Shown here piece by piece: positions 50,265-58,919 of a DNA stretch of 64,000 nucleotides. Within the stretch, counting starts at the first letter, position 1. Each line of letters begins with the position of its first letter. The stretch spans positions 124,001 to 188,000 of the forward strand of contig NZ_JABBGB010000003.1 of the NCBI RefSeq assembly GCF_012927185.1. Reading direction: 5' to 3'. The stretch is from Pseudoflavitalea sp. G-6-1-2 (GTDB lineage: Bacteria > Bacteroidota > Bacteroidia > Chitinophagales > Chitinophagaceae). Under the pieces are notes generated by a model. That model was not told where the DNA came from. It did no database searches and saw only the letters and a list, made by a program, of their open reading frames with translations. Made by a program: the position numbers and the translations under genes.

Positions 50265-52601
50265 ATGAAACTGATCCTGAAGATCTCCCGGACGGAACTC
50301 CGGAATCTGTTCTATTCCCCTGTAGCATGGTTTCTGTTCATTGCATTTCTGATACAATCTGCTTTTTTCTATTGCAGGGTAGTGCAGGAACTGGCCAAAT
50401 GGCAAACACTGTCGTTGCAAAACAGCCCGGATTTTGAAGGCTTCAACCGTTCACTTACTCAGCTGGTATTTCTTAATCCGGATGGTATCTATTCCAATGC
50501 CATCAGCAACCTGTATCTCTTTCTGCCATTGCTCACTATGGGCATCATCAGCAGAGAGATCAACAATGATACCATCAAACTGCTGTATTCTTCTCCGGTG
50601 AAAACACGGCAGGTAGTGCTGGGGAAATTCTTAGCCCTTATGATCTTCAATCTGCTGCTGATTGCAGTGCTGGGTATTTTTATGTTCATGGGATTCCTGA
50701 ATATCAAAAATGTTGATAGCGGAATATTGTTGTCTGCCACACTTGGTTTTTACCTGCTGATCTGTGCATTCGGAGCTATCGGGATGTTTATGAGCAGCCT
50801 TACCAATTACCAGATCGTAAGTGCCATCGGAACATTCCTCGTTATTTTTATTTTGAACAGAATCAGTGGCCTCTGGCAACAGTATGATGTGGTGCGTGAC
50901 CTCACTTATTTTTTATCGATGAGATCCAGAGCAGTAAAAATGCTGGCAGGGCTGATCACTTCTGCCGATGTGATTTACTATATGCTCATCACCAGCATGT
51001 TCCTGTGCTTTACACTAATAAAGTTGAAAGGAGCCCGTGCAACCATTCCATGGTACCGGAAAGCGTTTCGTTATTGTGCGGTTATTGCAGCTGTTCTGCT
51101 GATCGGATATGTAAGCTCCAGACCCGGAACGATCCTGTACTGGGATACAACCCATGATAAATTACTTACCATTCATCCCAATACGCAGCAGGTGATCAGC
51201 GAGTTTGAAAAAGGCGAACCGCTGGAAGTAACGCTCTACAGCAATCTGCTGGATGGAGTTTATTCCAGAACCTCACCAGCTGCCAGAAACGATTATATGT
51301 GGAGGTTATGGGAAAAATACCTGCGATTTAAACCCGATATCAAATTCAGGTATGTCTACTATTATGATGTGATGGATGGCGATAGCCTTCTTTTCAAACG
51401 ATACCCCAAAAAGTCGCTGAAGGAAATTGCTGAGATACAGGCCGAAGGAAATGAAACAGAGCTTTCCCGCTTTAAAACTCCTGATGAGATCAGAAAGCTC
51501 ATCGATCTTTCTCCTGAAAACAAACGCGCTGTAATGCAGCTGAAATACAAAGGCAGAACCACCTGGCTGCGAACATTTCCAGATACCGACTTCTGGCCAA
51601 ATGAAATGAATGTATCTGCTGCATTCAAAAGGCTGCAGATGAAAGAAATGCCACGGGTGCTGTACACAACAGGCAATCTTGAACGCGATATCTATAAGGG
51701 AGGAGAAAGGGAATTCATGACGCATTCGATCAATAAGATCAACAGAAATTCCCTGATCAATCTGGGATTTGATGCAGATACTATTTCAGTTGATCTGCGT
51801 GATATCCCGGCCGGTATTTCCAGTCTTGTTGTAGCAGATCCAAAAACAACACTGAGCGCTTTGAAAGAAGAAAGGATCAGCAGGTATCTGCAAAATGGGG
51901 GCAACGCTTATATTATGGGTGAACCCGGTAAACAGGAAATGCTGAATCCATTGCTGGCCGGCATCGGTGTAAAACTAGAAGAGGGTACACTGGTGCAGGT
52001 GAGCAGACACGAAATGCCACATATGCTGAATACCTGCTTCAGACCCGACCTTTATTTCATGGCCGATGCACCGGGTTATGCCAAACTGCGCAGCAGAATG
52101 AATAATCCTAAATACAGGGATACCGTAAAAGCGATGACGCCCGGCGCAGTGGAAGTGCAGCCAACCGGACAAACAGATTTTACGTTCAAGCCGTTGCTGG
52201 TTACTTTAAGCGGAACATTCAATAAAATGGGCCGCCTGGTAACAGATTCTGTGGCGCCGGTATTCAATGCAGCCGGTGGCGATATTCAAAAAACGCCTTT
52301 CACTGTTTTTGCATCAGTTACCAGAAAACTGACAGATAAAGAACAACGTATCCTTGTAGCCGGAGATGCAGACTACCTGAGCAATGTAAGAGTAGCTGGC
52401 AATATGATTCCTGTTTCATTTTTCAGTTGGATGGACCATAACAAATTTCCTGTGTATACACCCCGGCCCGACCCCATCGATCAACTGTTCACTGTATCGG
52501 GCAAAGCAGCAAAAGTGCAATCGGTATTCTTTATCTGGGTATTGCCTGCAGTGCTTTTATTGCTTGGTTCCATTATCCTGATCCGTAGAAAAAGAAAATA
52601 A
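50265..52601 (+). CDS. Fused GldF-GldG-like ABC transporter permease/substrate protein
   Basis: 778 residues. The N-terminal part (about 1-250) is a GldF-like ABC-2 permease with six hydrophobic segments, including SPVAWFLFIAFLIQSAFFY, YLFLPLLTMGIISREINNDTIKLLYSSPVKTRQVVLGKFLALMIFNLLLIAVL and LLICAFGAIGMFMSSLTNYQIVSAIGTFLVIFIL. After a further membrane segment (CAVIAAVLLIGYVSS) comes a periplasmic GldG-like domain (YWDTTHDKLLTIHPNTQQVISEFEKGEPLEVTLYSN ... ISSLVVADPKTTLSALKEERISRYLQNGGNAYIMGEPG), and a C-terminal helix (VFFIWVLPAVLLLLGSIILIRRKR). In Flavobacterium GldF and GldG are separate proteins, so this is a fusion of the two. Confidence 0.82.
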   Translation: MKLILKISRTELRNLFYSPVAWFLFIAFLIQSAFFYCRVVQELAKWQTLSLQNSPDFEGFNRSLTQLVFLNPDGIYSNAISNLYLFLPLLTMGIISREINNDTIKLLYSSPVKTRQVVLGKFLALMIFNLLLIAVLGIFMFMGFLNIKNVDSGILLSATLGFYLLICAFGAIGMFMSSLTNYQIVSAIGTFLVIFILNRISGLWQQYDVVRDLTYFLSMRSRAVKMLAGLITSADVIYYMLITSMFLCFTLIKLKGARATIPWYRKAFRYCAVIAAVLLIGYVSSRPGTILYWDTTHDKLLTIHPNTQQVISEFEKGEPLEVTLYSNLLDGVYSRTSPAARNDYMWRLWEKYLRFKPDIKFRYVYYYDVMDGDSLLFKRYPKKSLKEIAEIQAEGNETELSRFKTPDEIRKLIDLSPENKRAVMQLKYKGRTTWLRTFPDTDFWPNEMNVSAAFKRLQMKEMPRVLYTTGNLERDIYKGGEREFMTHSINKINRNSLINLGFDADTISVDLRDIPAGISSLVVADPKTTLSALKEERISRYLQNGGNAYIMGEPGKQEMLNPLLAGIGVKLEEGTLVQVSRHEMPHMLNTCFRPDLYFMADAPGYAKLRSRMNNPKYRDTVKAMTPGAVEVQPTGQTDFTFKPLLVTLSGTFNKMGRLVTDSVAPVFNAAGGDIQKTPFTVFASVTRKLTDKEQRILVAGDADYLSNVRVAGNMIPVSFFSWMDHNKFPVYTPRPDPIDQLFTVSGKAAKVQSVFFIWVLPAVLLLLGSIILIRRKRK

Positions 52602-52612
52602 AATCAACCATC

Positions 52613-53920
52613 ATGTACCTCCAGACAGATGAGCAAACAATCAATGATCTAAGGATATTCAGCAGGAACGATACTGCCGGCATCTTCGATCTGTACAATA
52701 ACACCAATACAAGGGGTGGAGAAATGTTGTTACAGGAAATGTTCAGCAGGCCGCTCAGCAACAGGGAAGAGATCAATAGGCGCAGCAGCATCATCGGACA
52801 TTTTGCCGGATTAAAAACCGCCTTCCCTTTCAGAGCAGACAGCTTTGACATGGCGGAAAAATACATGACCACCGCTATGGACAAGGGGAAGAGCGATATG
52901 CAACAAACGCTGAGCGAAAAAGACATCCGCAATGGCGTGGAAGCAGTGATTGCACTGATGCGGCAGATCCATTTGTTCATTTTATCGGAATCGATCAGAA
53001 GCATCAGCGCTTTTGAAACAGAAAGGATGGAAATAGAAAAGCTGGTGGCAGATCCTGTATTTGCTCCGGTGCTTGCCGGGAAAGAAGCTGGAAAATTATC
53101 CTATGCTGCCATCACTGCATTTGATGTGTTGCTTCGGGTTCGCGAGCGTGATAAGGTGAAGAAGCTGCTGACGCGGATCTATTCGCTGGATGTTTACATT
53201 TCAGTTGCCCAGGTAGCATCCCTGAGAAATTTCGTTTTTCCTGAAGCAGTTGAAAACAGCAACCAAACATTGAATATCGAAGGGTTGTATCATCCGGAGC
53301 TGAAACAACCGGTTGCCAATGATATAACCATGCGCAAAGAAAGGAATATAGTATTTCTTACAGGAGCCAATATGGCCGGGAAGAGTACTTTTTTAAGAGC
53401 AGTAGGAACGGCGGTTTACATTGCTCATATGGGTTTTCCGGTGGCAGCCTCCAGTATGCAGTTTCCTGTAATGGATGGCATTTTTACCACTATCAACCTT
53501 CCTGATAATCTGGGCATCGGTGCCAGCCATTTTTATGCAGAAGTATTGCGTGCAAAGAAAATAGCAGCAGAGCTGAAGGCAGGCAGATCGCTCTTTGTGA
53601 TTTTTGATGAGTTGTTTCGTGGCACCAATGTAAAAGATGCACATGAAGCCACAGTTGCCATTACCCTCGCATTTGCCGGCAGAAAGAGCAGCCGGTTCAT
53701 CATATCATCACATATTGTAGAAGCAGCGGAGGAGCTGCGCAGCGACCCTGCAATCAGCTTCTGGTACCTGCCAACACGTATGAACGGGCATGTTCCGGAA
53801 TACACGTATACGTTACAACAGGGAGTTACCAACGATCGGCATGGAATGATCATCATCCGCAATGAAAAAATATTGGAGATTCTGCAGAATGGCCGCAAGC
53901 GGGCCGCGCATAAAAATTAA
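52613..53920 (+). CDS. MutS-like ATPase, first of a tandem pair, without mismatch-recognition domain
   Basis: 435 residues. The N-terminal half (about 10-240) resembles the MutS lever/clamp domain: GIFDLYNNTNTRGGEMLLQEMFSRPLSNREEINRRSSIIGHF corresponds to the conserved T-x-x-G-x-R-L-L-x-x-x-L-x-x-P-L region. The ATPase domain has Walker A TGANMAGKST at 250-259 (MutS has GPNMGGKST), a Q/M segment (MGFPVAASSMQFPVMDGIFTTI), ASHFYAE, Walker B FVIFDELFRGTN at 328-339 and SSHIVEAAEEL. Domains I and II (mismatch recognition, connector), and the C-terminal dimerisation part, are missing. It starts 11 bases after the Gld-type gene. Role unknown. Confidence 0.88.
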   Translation: MYLQTDEQTINDLRIFSRNDTAGIFDLYNNTNTRGGEMLLQEMFSRPLSNREEINRRSSIIGHFAGLKTAFPFRADSFDMAEKYMTTAMDKGKSDMQQTLSEKDIRNGVEAVIALMRQIHLFILSESIRSISAFETERMEIEKLVADPVFAPVLAGKEAGKLSYAAITAFDVLLRVRERDKVKKLLTRIYSLDVYISVAQVASLRNFVFPEAVENSNQTLNIEGLYHPELKQPVANDITMRKERNIVFLTGANMAGKSTFLRAVGTAVYIAHMGFPVAASSMQFPVMDGIFTTINLPDNLGIGASHFYAEVLRAKKIAAELKAGRSLFVIFDELFRGTNVKDAHEATVAITLAFAGRKSSRFIISSHIVEAAEELRSDPAISFWYLPTRMNGHVPEYTYTLQQGVTNDRHGMIIIRNEKILEILQNGRKRAAHKN

Positions 53921-53928
53921 AATCAACC

Positions 53929-55263
53929 ATGAGTTTTAAAACAGACAGGCAGACACTGGATGAGCTGAATCTGCTGGGAAAGTTCAGGAATGGTTCCGTG
54001 TATCATTTGTTCAATCAGTTGAAAACAAGAGGGGGAGAGCAATTGATGGATGAAATGTTTCGTAATCCGCTTACTGATACAGACAGTATCAACCGGCGCA
54101 GCAGCATTTTTCATTTCTTTCAGCATCAGACATTCAGTTTCCCTTTCGATGTGCAACAGGTGGCGCTGATGCGGGAATATCTTGATGCTGCTGATTCTGG
54201 AAGCGCGCTAATGATGTTGTTGAGAACCGCAGGGAAGAAATTGCTGTCCGGACTTACGCGCGACGAACGGTACAGAAAAAGTATTCAGGGTTTGCAGGCT
54301 ACCATCGTTACACTCAGAAACCTGCAGCGGATGGTGCAGGAGCTGAAAACATTCAACGGGCCCTTTGCAAAAAGAGTGGCGGCTATTGCCAGGATCCTTG
54401 AGTTGCCGGAGATGGAAAAATTGTCTGGCATCGACATTTACCAGGCCTTGCCGCTGCGTACACTTGCACACTATGAGCATTTGCTCAAAAGCAGCCTGCA
54501 CAAAGAAATGGAAGATGTTTTTCTGTTCATCTGCGAGCTGGATCTGTACATCACGGTAAGTGATGTTGCAAGAGCAAAAGGATTCGCTTATGCTACGGCG
54601 CTTCCTCCCGAAAGCAATATCCTTTCAGTGAAAAACCTCAAGCATCCCTGCGTTCCTCTGGCTGTTGGCAATGATCTGGAATTGCAGCAGAACAATAATG
54701 TACTTTTTCTTACGGGAGCCAACATGGCGGGAAAATCAACGCTGATGAAAGCAATGGCTATCGGATTATATCTGGCACATATGGGCTTTCCTGTAGCTGC
54801 AGATCAATGCAGATTTTCTGTCCGCGAAGGATTGTATACTTCCATTAATGTGGCAGATAATATCGGCCTGGGTTACTCTCATTTCTATGCAGAAGTGGTT
54901 CGTGTAAAACAGGCTGCAGAAGCTGCAGCAGGCGGTCATAGGCTCATGCTGATATTCGATGAGTTGTTCAAAGGCACCAATGTGAAAGATGCCTATGATG
55001 GTACGCTTGCCGTAACCGAAGCGTTTGCTGAGTATGCAGATTGTCTTTTTGTGGTATCTACACATATCATCGAAGTGGGAGAGGCCCTGAAGCATTTGGA
55101 TAACATCCAATTCCGGTACCTGCCAACGGTGATGGATGGAAACAAGCCAACGTATACTTATCGCCTGGAAAAAGGTATCACTGAAGACAGGCAGGGGATG
55201 TTGATCATCCGTAACGAAGGCATTCTGGAAATGATCAGCAATAAGCATTCGGCTGGCGCTTGA
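53929..55263 (+). CDS. MutS-like ATPase, second of a tandem pair
   Basis: 444 residues with the same architecture as the preceding gene and collinear motifs: LFNQLKTRGGEQLMDEMFRNPLTDTDSINRRSSIFHFF, Walker A TGANMAGKST at 262-271, MGFPVAADQCRFSVREGLYTSI, YSHFYAEVVRVKQ, Walker B LIFDELFKGTN at 341-351 and STHIIEVGEAL. The two proteins are clearly paralogues but diverged, so the duplication is old and both probably matter, perhaps as a heterodimer like MutS-related eukaryotic pairs. It lies 8 bases after the first gene, and is the last gene of the SusC/D-linked operon. No nuclease or Smr domain is present. Confidence 0.88.
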   Translation: MSFKTDRQTLDELNLLGKFRNGSVYHLFNQLKTRGGEQLMDEMFRNPLTDTDSINRRSSIFHFFQHQTFSFPFDVQQVALMREYLDAADSGSALMMLLRTAGKKLLSGLTRDERYRKSIQGLQATIVTLRNLQRMVQELKTFNGPFAKRVAAIARILELPEMEKLSGIDIYQALPLRTLAHYEHLLKSSLHKEMEDVFLFICELDLYITVSDVARAKGFAYATALPPESNILSVKNLKHPCVPLAVGNDLELQQNNNVLFLTGANMAGKSTLMKAMAIGLYLAHMGFPVAADQCRFSVREGLYTSINVADNIGLGYSHFYAEVVRVKQAAEAAAGGHRLMLIFDELFKGTNVKDAYDGTLAVTEAFAEYADCLFVVSTHIIEVGEALKHLDNIQFRYLPTVMDGNKPTYTYRLEKGITEDRQGMLIIRNEGILEMISNKHSAGA

Positions 55264-55310
55264 GTTAGCGGATAGTCATGAAAAAAATGCCAGCCTTTTG
55301 CTGCATAAAA

Positions 55311-55339
55311 AAAGATCCCGGTGGTATTCCGGGATCTTT
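55311..55339. terminator. Terminator between the MutS-like operon and secA
   Basis: AAAGATCCCGG (55311-55321) pairs perfectly with CCGGGATCTTT (55329-55339), loop of seven bases. On the minus strand the stem is followed by TTTT, fitting the secA end. On the plus strand the following bases are not T-rich, but the stem may stop both. Confidence 0.85.
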
Positions 55340-55365
55340 CTATTCAGTGAAAACAAAGTCAATTA

Positions 55366-58300
55366 TTATGCATCCTTGCCATGGCAGGCTTTGTATTTCT
55401 TGCCACTTCCGCAAGGACATGGATCATTTCTTCCAATCTTTGGTCCAACCTTTACCGGCTCCTGCTTTGAATCGCCTGAAGGGTCGAAGTAATCGTTCTC
55501 ATTCGCTGCATAATCATCGCCACGTGCATCGATATCTTCTTTATTGGCTGTCATGCGGCTCATATCGGTTTTCTGTTCGCGACCTTCGCGGATCTGCTGA
55601 GGAGCGCGGCCATTTTCCTGCTCTACAGGAATAGTGGCATGTGAAAGGAAGCCGATAATATCTTTATTCACTTCGCTGCCCATTTGTTTAAACAGATCGA
55701 ATGCAGTGATCTTGTAGATCACCAGTGGATCTTTCTGTTCGAGGTAGGCAGTCTGAACGCTTTGTTTCAGATCGTCCATGGCGCGGAGATGCTCTTTCCA
55801 TGCATCGTCGATCACTGCGAGCGTGATTTGTCTTTCCAGTGCACCGGAGAGTTCGCGGCCGTTTGATTCGAGTGTTTTGTCGAGGTTGGCGAGCACCTGC
55901 ATGCCTTTTTTTCCGTCGGTGAACGGAACCACCACATTCTCGATATGGTTGCCCTGCGATTGACGGATGTTGCGGAATACCGGTACAGCCTGTGTTTGCA
56001 GCTCATTCATTCTGCGCTGGTAACGGCTGGTAGCTTCCTGATACAATTTATCGGAAAGTGTTTGCTCGTTTCCTTTATTGAATTCTTCTGCTGTAATGGT
56101 GGTGTCGATACCGAAACCTATGATGGCCGCCATGCGGAAACCTTCATAATCGTTCTGCTCTTTGAAGCCACCAACAATGCTGGAAGCAACGCCGTAGAAG
56201 CTTTCGTCGAGGTCAACTGCGAGACGGTCTCCGAACAATGCGTGGTTGCGTTTTTCGTAGATCACGTTACGCTGCTTGTTCATTACATCGTCGTATTCGA
56301 GCAGGCGCTTACGGATGCCGAAGTTGTTCTCTTCTACTTTTTTCTGTGCACGCTCGATGCTTCTGGTAACCATGCTGTGCTGAATCACTTCACCTTCTTT
56401 GTATCCGAAGCGGTCCATGATCTTGGCAATACGCTCACTACCGAAGAGACGCATCAGTTCGTCTTCCAGAGATACATAGAACTGTGTGGTACCGGGATCA
56501 CCCTGACGGCCTGCACGACCACGCAACTGGCGGTCTACACGGCGGCTTTCGTGACGCTCCGTACCGATGATGGCCAGACCACCGGCTTCTTTAACGCCAG
56601 GTCCGAGTTTGATATCCGTACCACGACCCGCCATGTTGGTAGCGATGGTAACAGCTCCTGCCAGTCCGGCTTCAGCTACCACCTGCGCTTCACGGGCGTG
56701 TTGTTTTGCGTTCAATACATTGTGTGGGATCTTCTTCACCTGCAGCATCTTGCCCAGCAGTTCACTCACCTCAACCGAAGTGGTACCTACCAGAACAGGG
56801 CGGCCTTCGGAGCGCAGTTTTTCGATCTCATCGATCACTGCTTTATATTTCTCACGCTTGGTTTTGTAAACGAGATCTTCCTGGTCTTTACGTACCTGTT
56901 TCACGTTGGTAGGAACAGTTACCACATCCAGTTTGTAGATATCCCAGAACTCACCTGCTTCTGTAACCGCTGTACCGGTCATGCCGGCCAGTTTGTGGTA
57001 CATTCTGAAGTAGTTCTGCAGTGTAACGGTAGCGTAGGTTTGAGTGGCGGCCTCGATCTTCACGTTTTCTTTTGCTTCGATCGCCTGGTGCAGACCGTCG
57101 CTGTAGCGGCGTCCGTCGAGGATACGGCCGGTTTGTTCGTCAACGATCTTAACCTGACCATCCATTACTACGTACTCGATGTCTTTATCGAAAAGCGTAT
57201 AGGCTTTCAGCAATTGCTGAACGGTGTGGATACGATCGGCTTTCACCGTGTAATCGTTCAGGATAGCTTCTTTCTGTGTCAGTTTTTCTTCGGGAGTGGC
57301 TTCGCTTTTATCAACTTCTGCAAGTGAAACGCTGATATCGGGAAGAACGAAGAAATCAGGATCTTCACCACCTTTGGTGATGGCTGCGATACCTCTGTCT
57401 GTAAGGTCTACCTGGTTGTTCTTCTCATCGATGTGGAAGTACAGTTCCTGATCTACCACAGGCATTTGTTTCTGCTGATCGGCGAGATAGTAATTCTCGG
57501 ATTTCTGCAGTTTCACTTTCACGCCGGGCTCGCTGAGGAATTTGATCAGGGCGCTGGCTTTTGGAAGACCGCGATAGGCGCGCATCAGGGCCAGACCACC
57601 GCTCTTGGGATCATCATCACCGTCTGCGAATAATTTCTTGGCCTCGTTGAGGTATTTGTTGGTTACCTGCTTCTGGGTTTCAACCAGTGCGGCAACGCGT
57701 GCTTTGAGAATATGATATTGCTGATCGTCTCCTTTGGGAATAGGACCTGAGATGATCAGAGGAGTACGGGCATCGTCTACGAGAACGCTATCCACCTCAT
57801 CCACCATTGCGTAGTGATGTTTGCGCTGCACCATTTCTTCTGGTGTATGCACCATGTTGTCGCGGAGATAGTCGAAACCGAATTCGTTATTGGTACCGTA
57901 GGTAAGATCGGCCTGATAGGCGTTTCTTCTTGCGGCACTGTTGGGTTGGTGTTTATCGATACAATCTACGGTGAGGCCCAGCCATTCGAAGATGGGGCCG
58001 TTCCACTCAGAGTCGCGTTTCGCGAGGTAATCGTTCACGGTTACGATGTGAACGCCTTCGCCTGCGAGTGCATTGAGGTAGGCGGGGAGGGTAGATACGA
58101 GTGTTTTACCTTCACCGGTTGCCATCTCTGCGATCTTTCCCTGATGAAGAGTGATACCACCCATGAGCTGCACATCGTAGTGCACCATGTTCCAGGTAAC
58201 GAGGTTTCCACCGGCCGTCCAGCTGTTTTTGAAAATGCTCTGATCTCCGTTGATGCTCACATACTCTTTTCTCACGCTGAAATCACGGTCGAGCTGCGTG

Positions 58301-58698
58301 GCAGTTGCCACCATTTCGGCATTCTCTTTAAAGCGGCGTGCAGTTTCTTTCACTGTGGCGAATGCTTCGGGGAGAATTTCTTTCAGAACTTCTTCAATAG
58401 CTTTATTACGGTCTTTGCGGAGTTTGTCCACCTGCTGATACAGCGCTTCTTTGCCATTGATATCACTGAACTCAAGGGCTTCTGCTTCTGCATTCAGTTT
58501 GGCAATTTCTTCATCGATCTGGCGGAGATGTGAAGCGATCCTTTCTTTGAACTCCTGGGTTTTGCCTCTGAGCTGATCATTGGTAAGGGACTGATAGGAG
58601 CTAAAATGCTGATTGATCTTTTCAACCAGAGGAAGGAAGGATTTAATATCTTTTTCCGACTTGCTGCCTCCGAAGATCTTGGAAATAAAACCTAACAT
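55366..58698 (-). CDS. secA: Protein translocase subunit SecA
   Basis: 1110 residues, longer than the usual 800-900 as in other Bacteroidota. The NBD1 Walker A is MATGEGKTLVSTLPAYL at about 192-208, and Walker B/DEAD-type VDEVDSVLVDDARTPLIIS follows. The preprotein cross-linking domain and the NBD2 helicase motifs (GTTSVEVSELL, VTIATNMAGRGTDIKLG, ESRRVDRQLRGRAGRQGDPG) are present. An N-terminal insertion (about residues 62-110) is typical of the phylum, and the tail has the zinc-binding motif PCPCGSGKKYKACHG that contacts SecB or ribosomes. It drives post-translational protein export through SecYEG. The long, structured leader upstream may regulate it. Confidence 0.97.
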   Translation of the reverse strand: MLGFISKIFGGSKSEKDIKSFLPLVEKINQHFSSYQSLTNDQLRGKTQEFKERIASHLRQIDEEIAKLNAEAEALEFSDINGKEALYQQVDKLRKDRNKAIEEVLKEILPEAFATVKETARRFKENAEMVATATQLDRDFSVRKEYVSINGDQSIFKNSWTAGGNLVTWNMVHYDVQLMGGITLHQGKIAEMATGEGKTLVSTLPAYLNALAGEGVHIVTVNDYLAKRDSEWNGPIFEWLGLTVDCIDKHQPNSAARRNAYQADLTYGTNNEFGFDYLRDNMVHTPEEMVQRKHHYAMVDEVDSVLVDDARTPLIISGPIPKGDDQQYHILKARVAALVETQKQVTNKYLNEAKKLFADGDDDPKSGGLALMRAYRGLPKASALIKFLSEPGVKVKLQKSENYYLADQQKQMPVVDQELYFHIDEKNNQVDLTDRGIAAITKGGEDPDFFVLPDISVSLAEVDKSEATPEEKLTQKEAILNDYTVKADRIHTVQQLLKAYTLFDKDIEYVVMDGQVKIVDEQTGRILDGRRYSDGLHQAIEAKENVKIEAATQTYATVTLQNYFRMYHKLAGMTGTAVTEAGEFWDIYKLDVVTVPTNVKQVRKDQEDLVYKTKREKYKAVIDEIEKLRSEGRPVLVGTTSVEVSELLGKMLQVKKIPHNVLNAKQHAREAQVVAEAGLAGAVTIATNMAGRGTDIKLGPGVKEAGGLAIIGTERHESRRVDRQLRGRAGRQGDPGTTQFYVSLEDELMRLFGSERIAKIMDRFGYKEGEVIQHSMVTRSIERAQKKVEENNFGIRKRLLEYDDVMNKQRNVIYEKRNHALFGDRLAVDLDESFYGVASSIVGGFKEQNDYEGFRMAAIIGFGIDTTITAEEFNKGNEQTLSDKLYQEATSRYQRRMNELQTQAVPVFRNIRQSQGNHIENVVVPFTDGKKGMQVLANLDKTLESNGRELSGALERQITLAVIDDAWKEHLRAMDDLKQSVQTAYLEQKDPLVIYKITAFDLFKQMGSEVNKDIIGFLSHATIPVEQENGRAPQQIREGREQKTDMSRMTANKEDIDARGDDYAANENDYFDPSGDSKQEPVKVGPKIGRNDPCPCGSGKKYKACHGKDA

Positions 58699-58855
58699 GT
58701 TATAGCTAATTGTTTTAGTTTAAATGAATCACCTTAACCTCACAGGGCCCAATGCACAGAGGGGAGGCAGAGGCGCCGGTGAAATCCGGATAACTACTCG
58801 TCAAAAAGGGTGCTAGGCTTTGAGTACTAGCCAATTTGACAGGATGCCAAAGGTA
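58699..58855 (-). promoter_or_regulatory. secA promoter element and structured 5' leader
   Basis: The minus strand has TACCTTTG at 58855-58848, an exact -7 element, with no clear -33. The likely transcription start leaves about 140 bases before the secA ATG. That leader folds: GTCAAA and TTTGAC enclose GCTAG/CTAGC, and CCGG-ATTTCA-CCGG and GGGCCC follow. No ATG-started leader peptide is visible, but a TTG-initiated 40-codon open frame runs through it. It may sense secretion status or simply be an untranslated leader. Confidence 0.5.
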
Positions 58856-58897
58856 AGAAAATAAAGTTTTGGGAGGAATGACAAAAAAGTTAGTATA

Positions 58898-58907
58898 TTA
58901 GCGCTAA
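58898..58907. promoter_or_regulatory. Palindrome upstream of the XRE/S24 regulator
   Basis: TTAGCGCTAA is a perfect 10-bp palindrome 12 bases before the regulator's ATG. It sits directly next to a TATATTAG sequence that resembles a -7 element, so the regulator could bind it and repress its own gene. Confidence 0.4.
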
Positions 58908-58919
58908 ATTTATTAGTCT

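Noticed and set aside
49323-52601. Evidence for gliding motility
   Set aside because: GldA/GldFG-like genes alone do not show gliding; the core motility genes (gldK-N, sprA) are not in the window.
52613-55263. MutS pair as an ordinary mismatch-repair locus
   Set aside because: The proteins are half the size of MutS, lack mismatch-recognition and connector domains, and no mutL is near.
55945-57327. 460-codon frame opposite secA
   Set aside because: Fully inside secA on the other strand; phenylalanine/valine-rich shadow composition, no domain.
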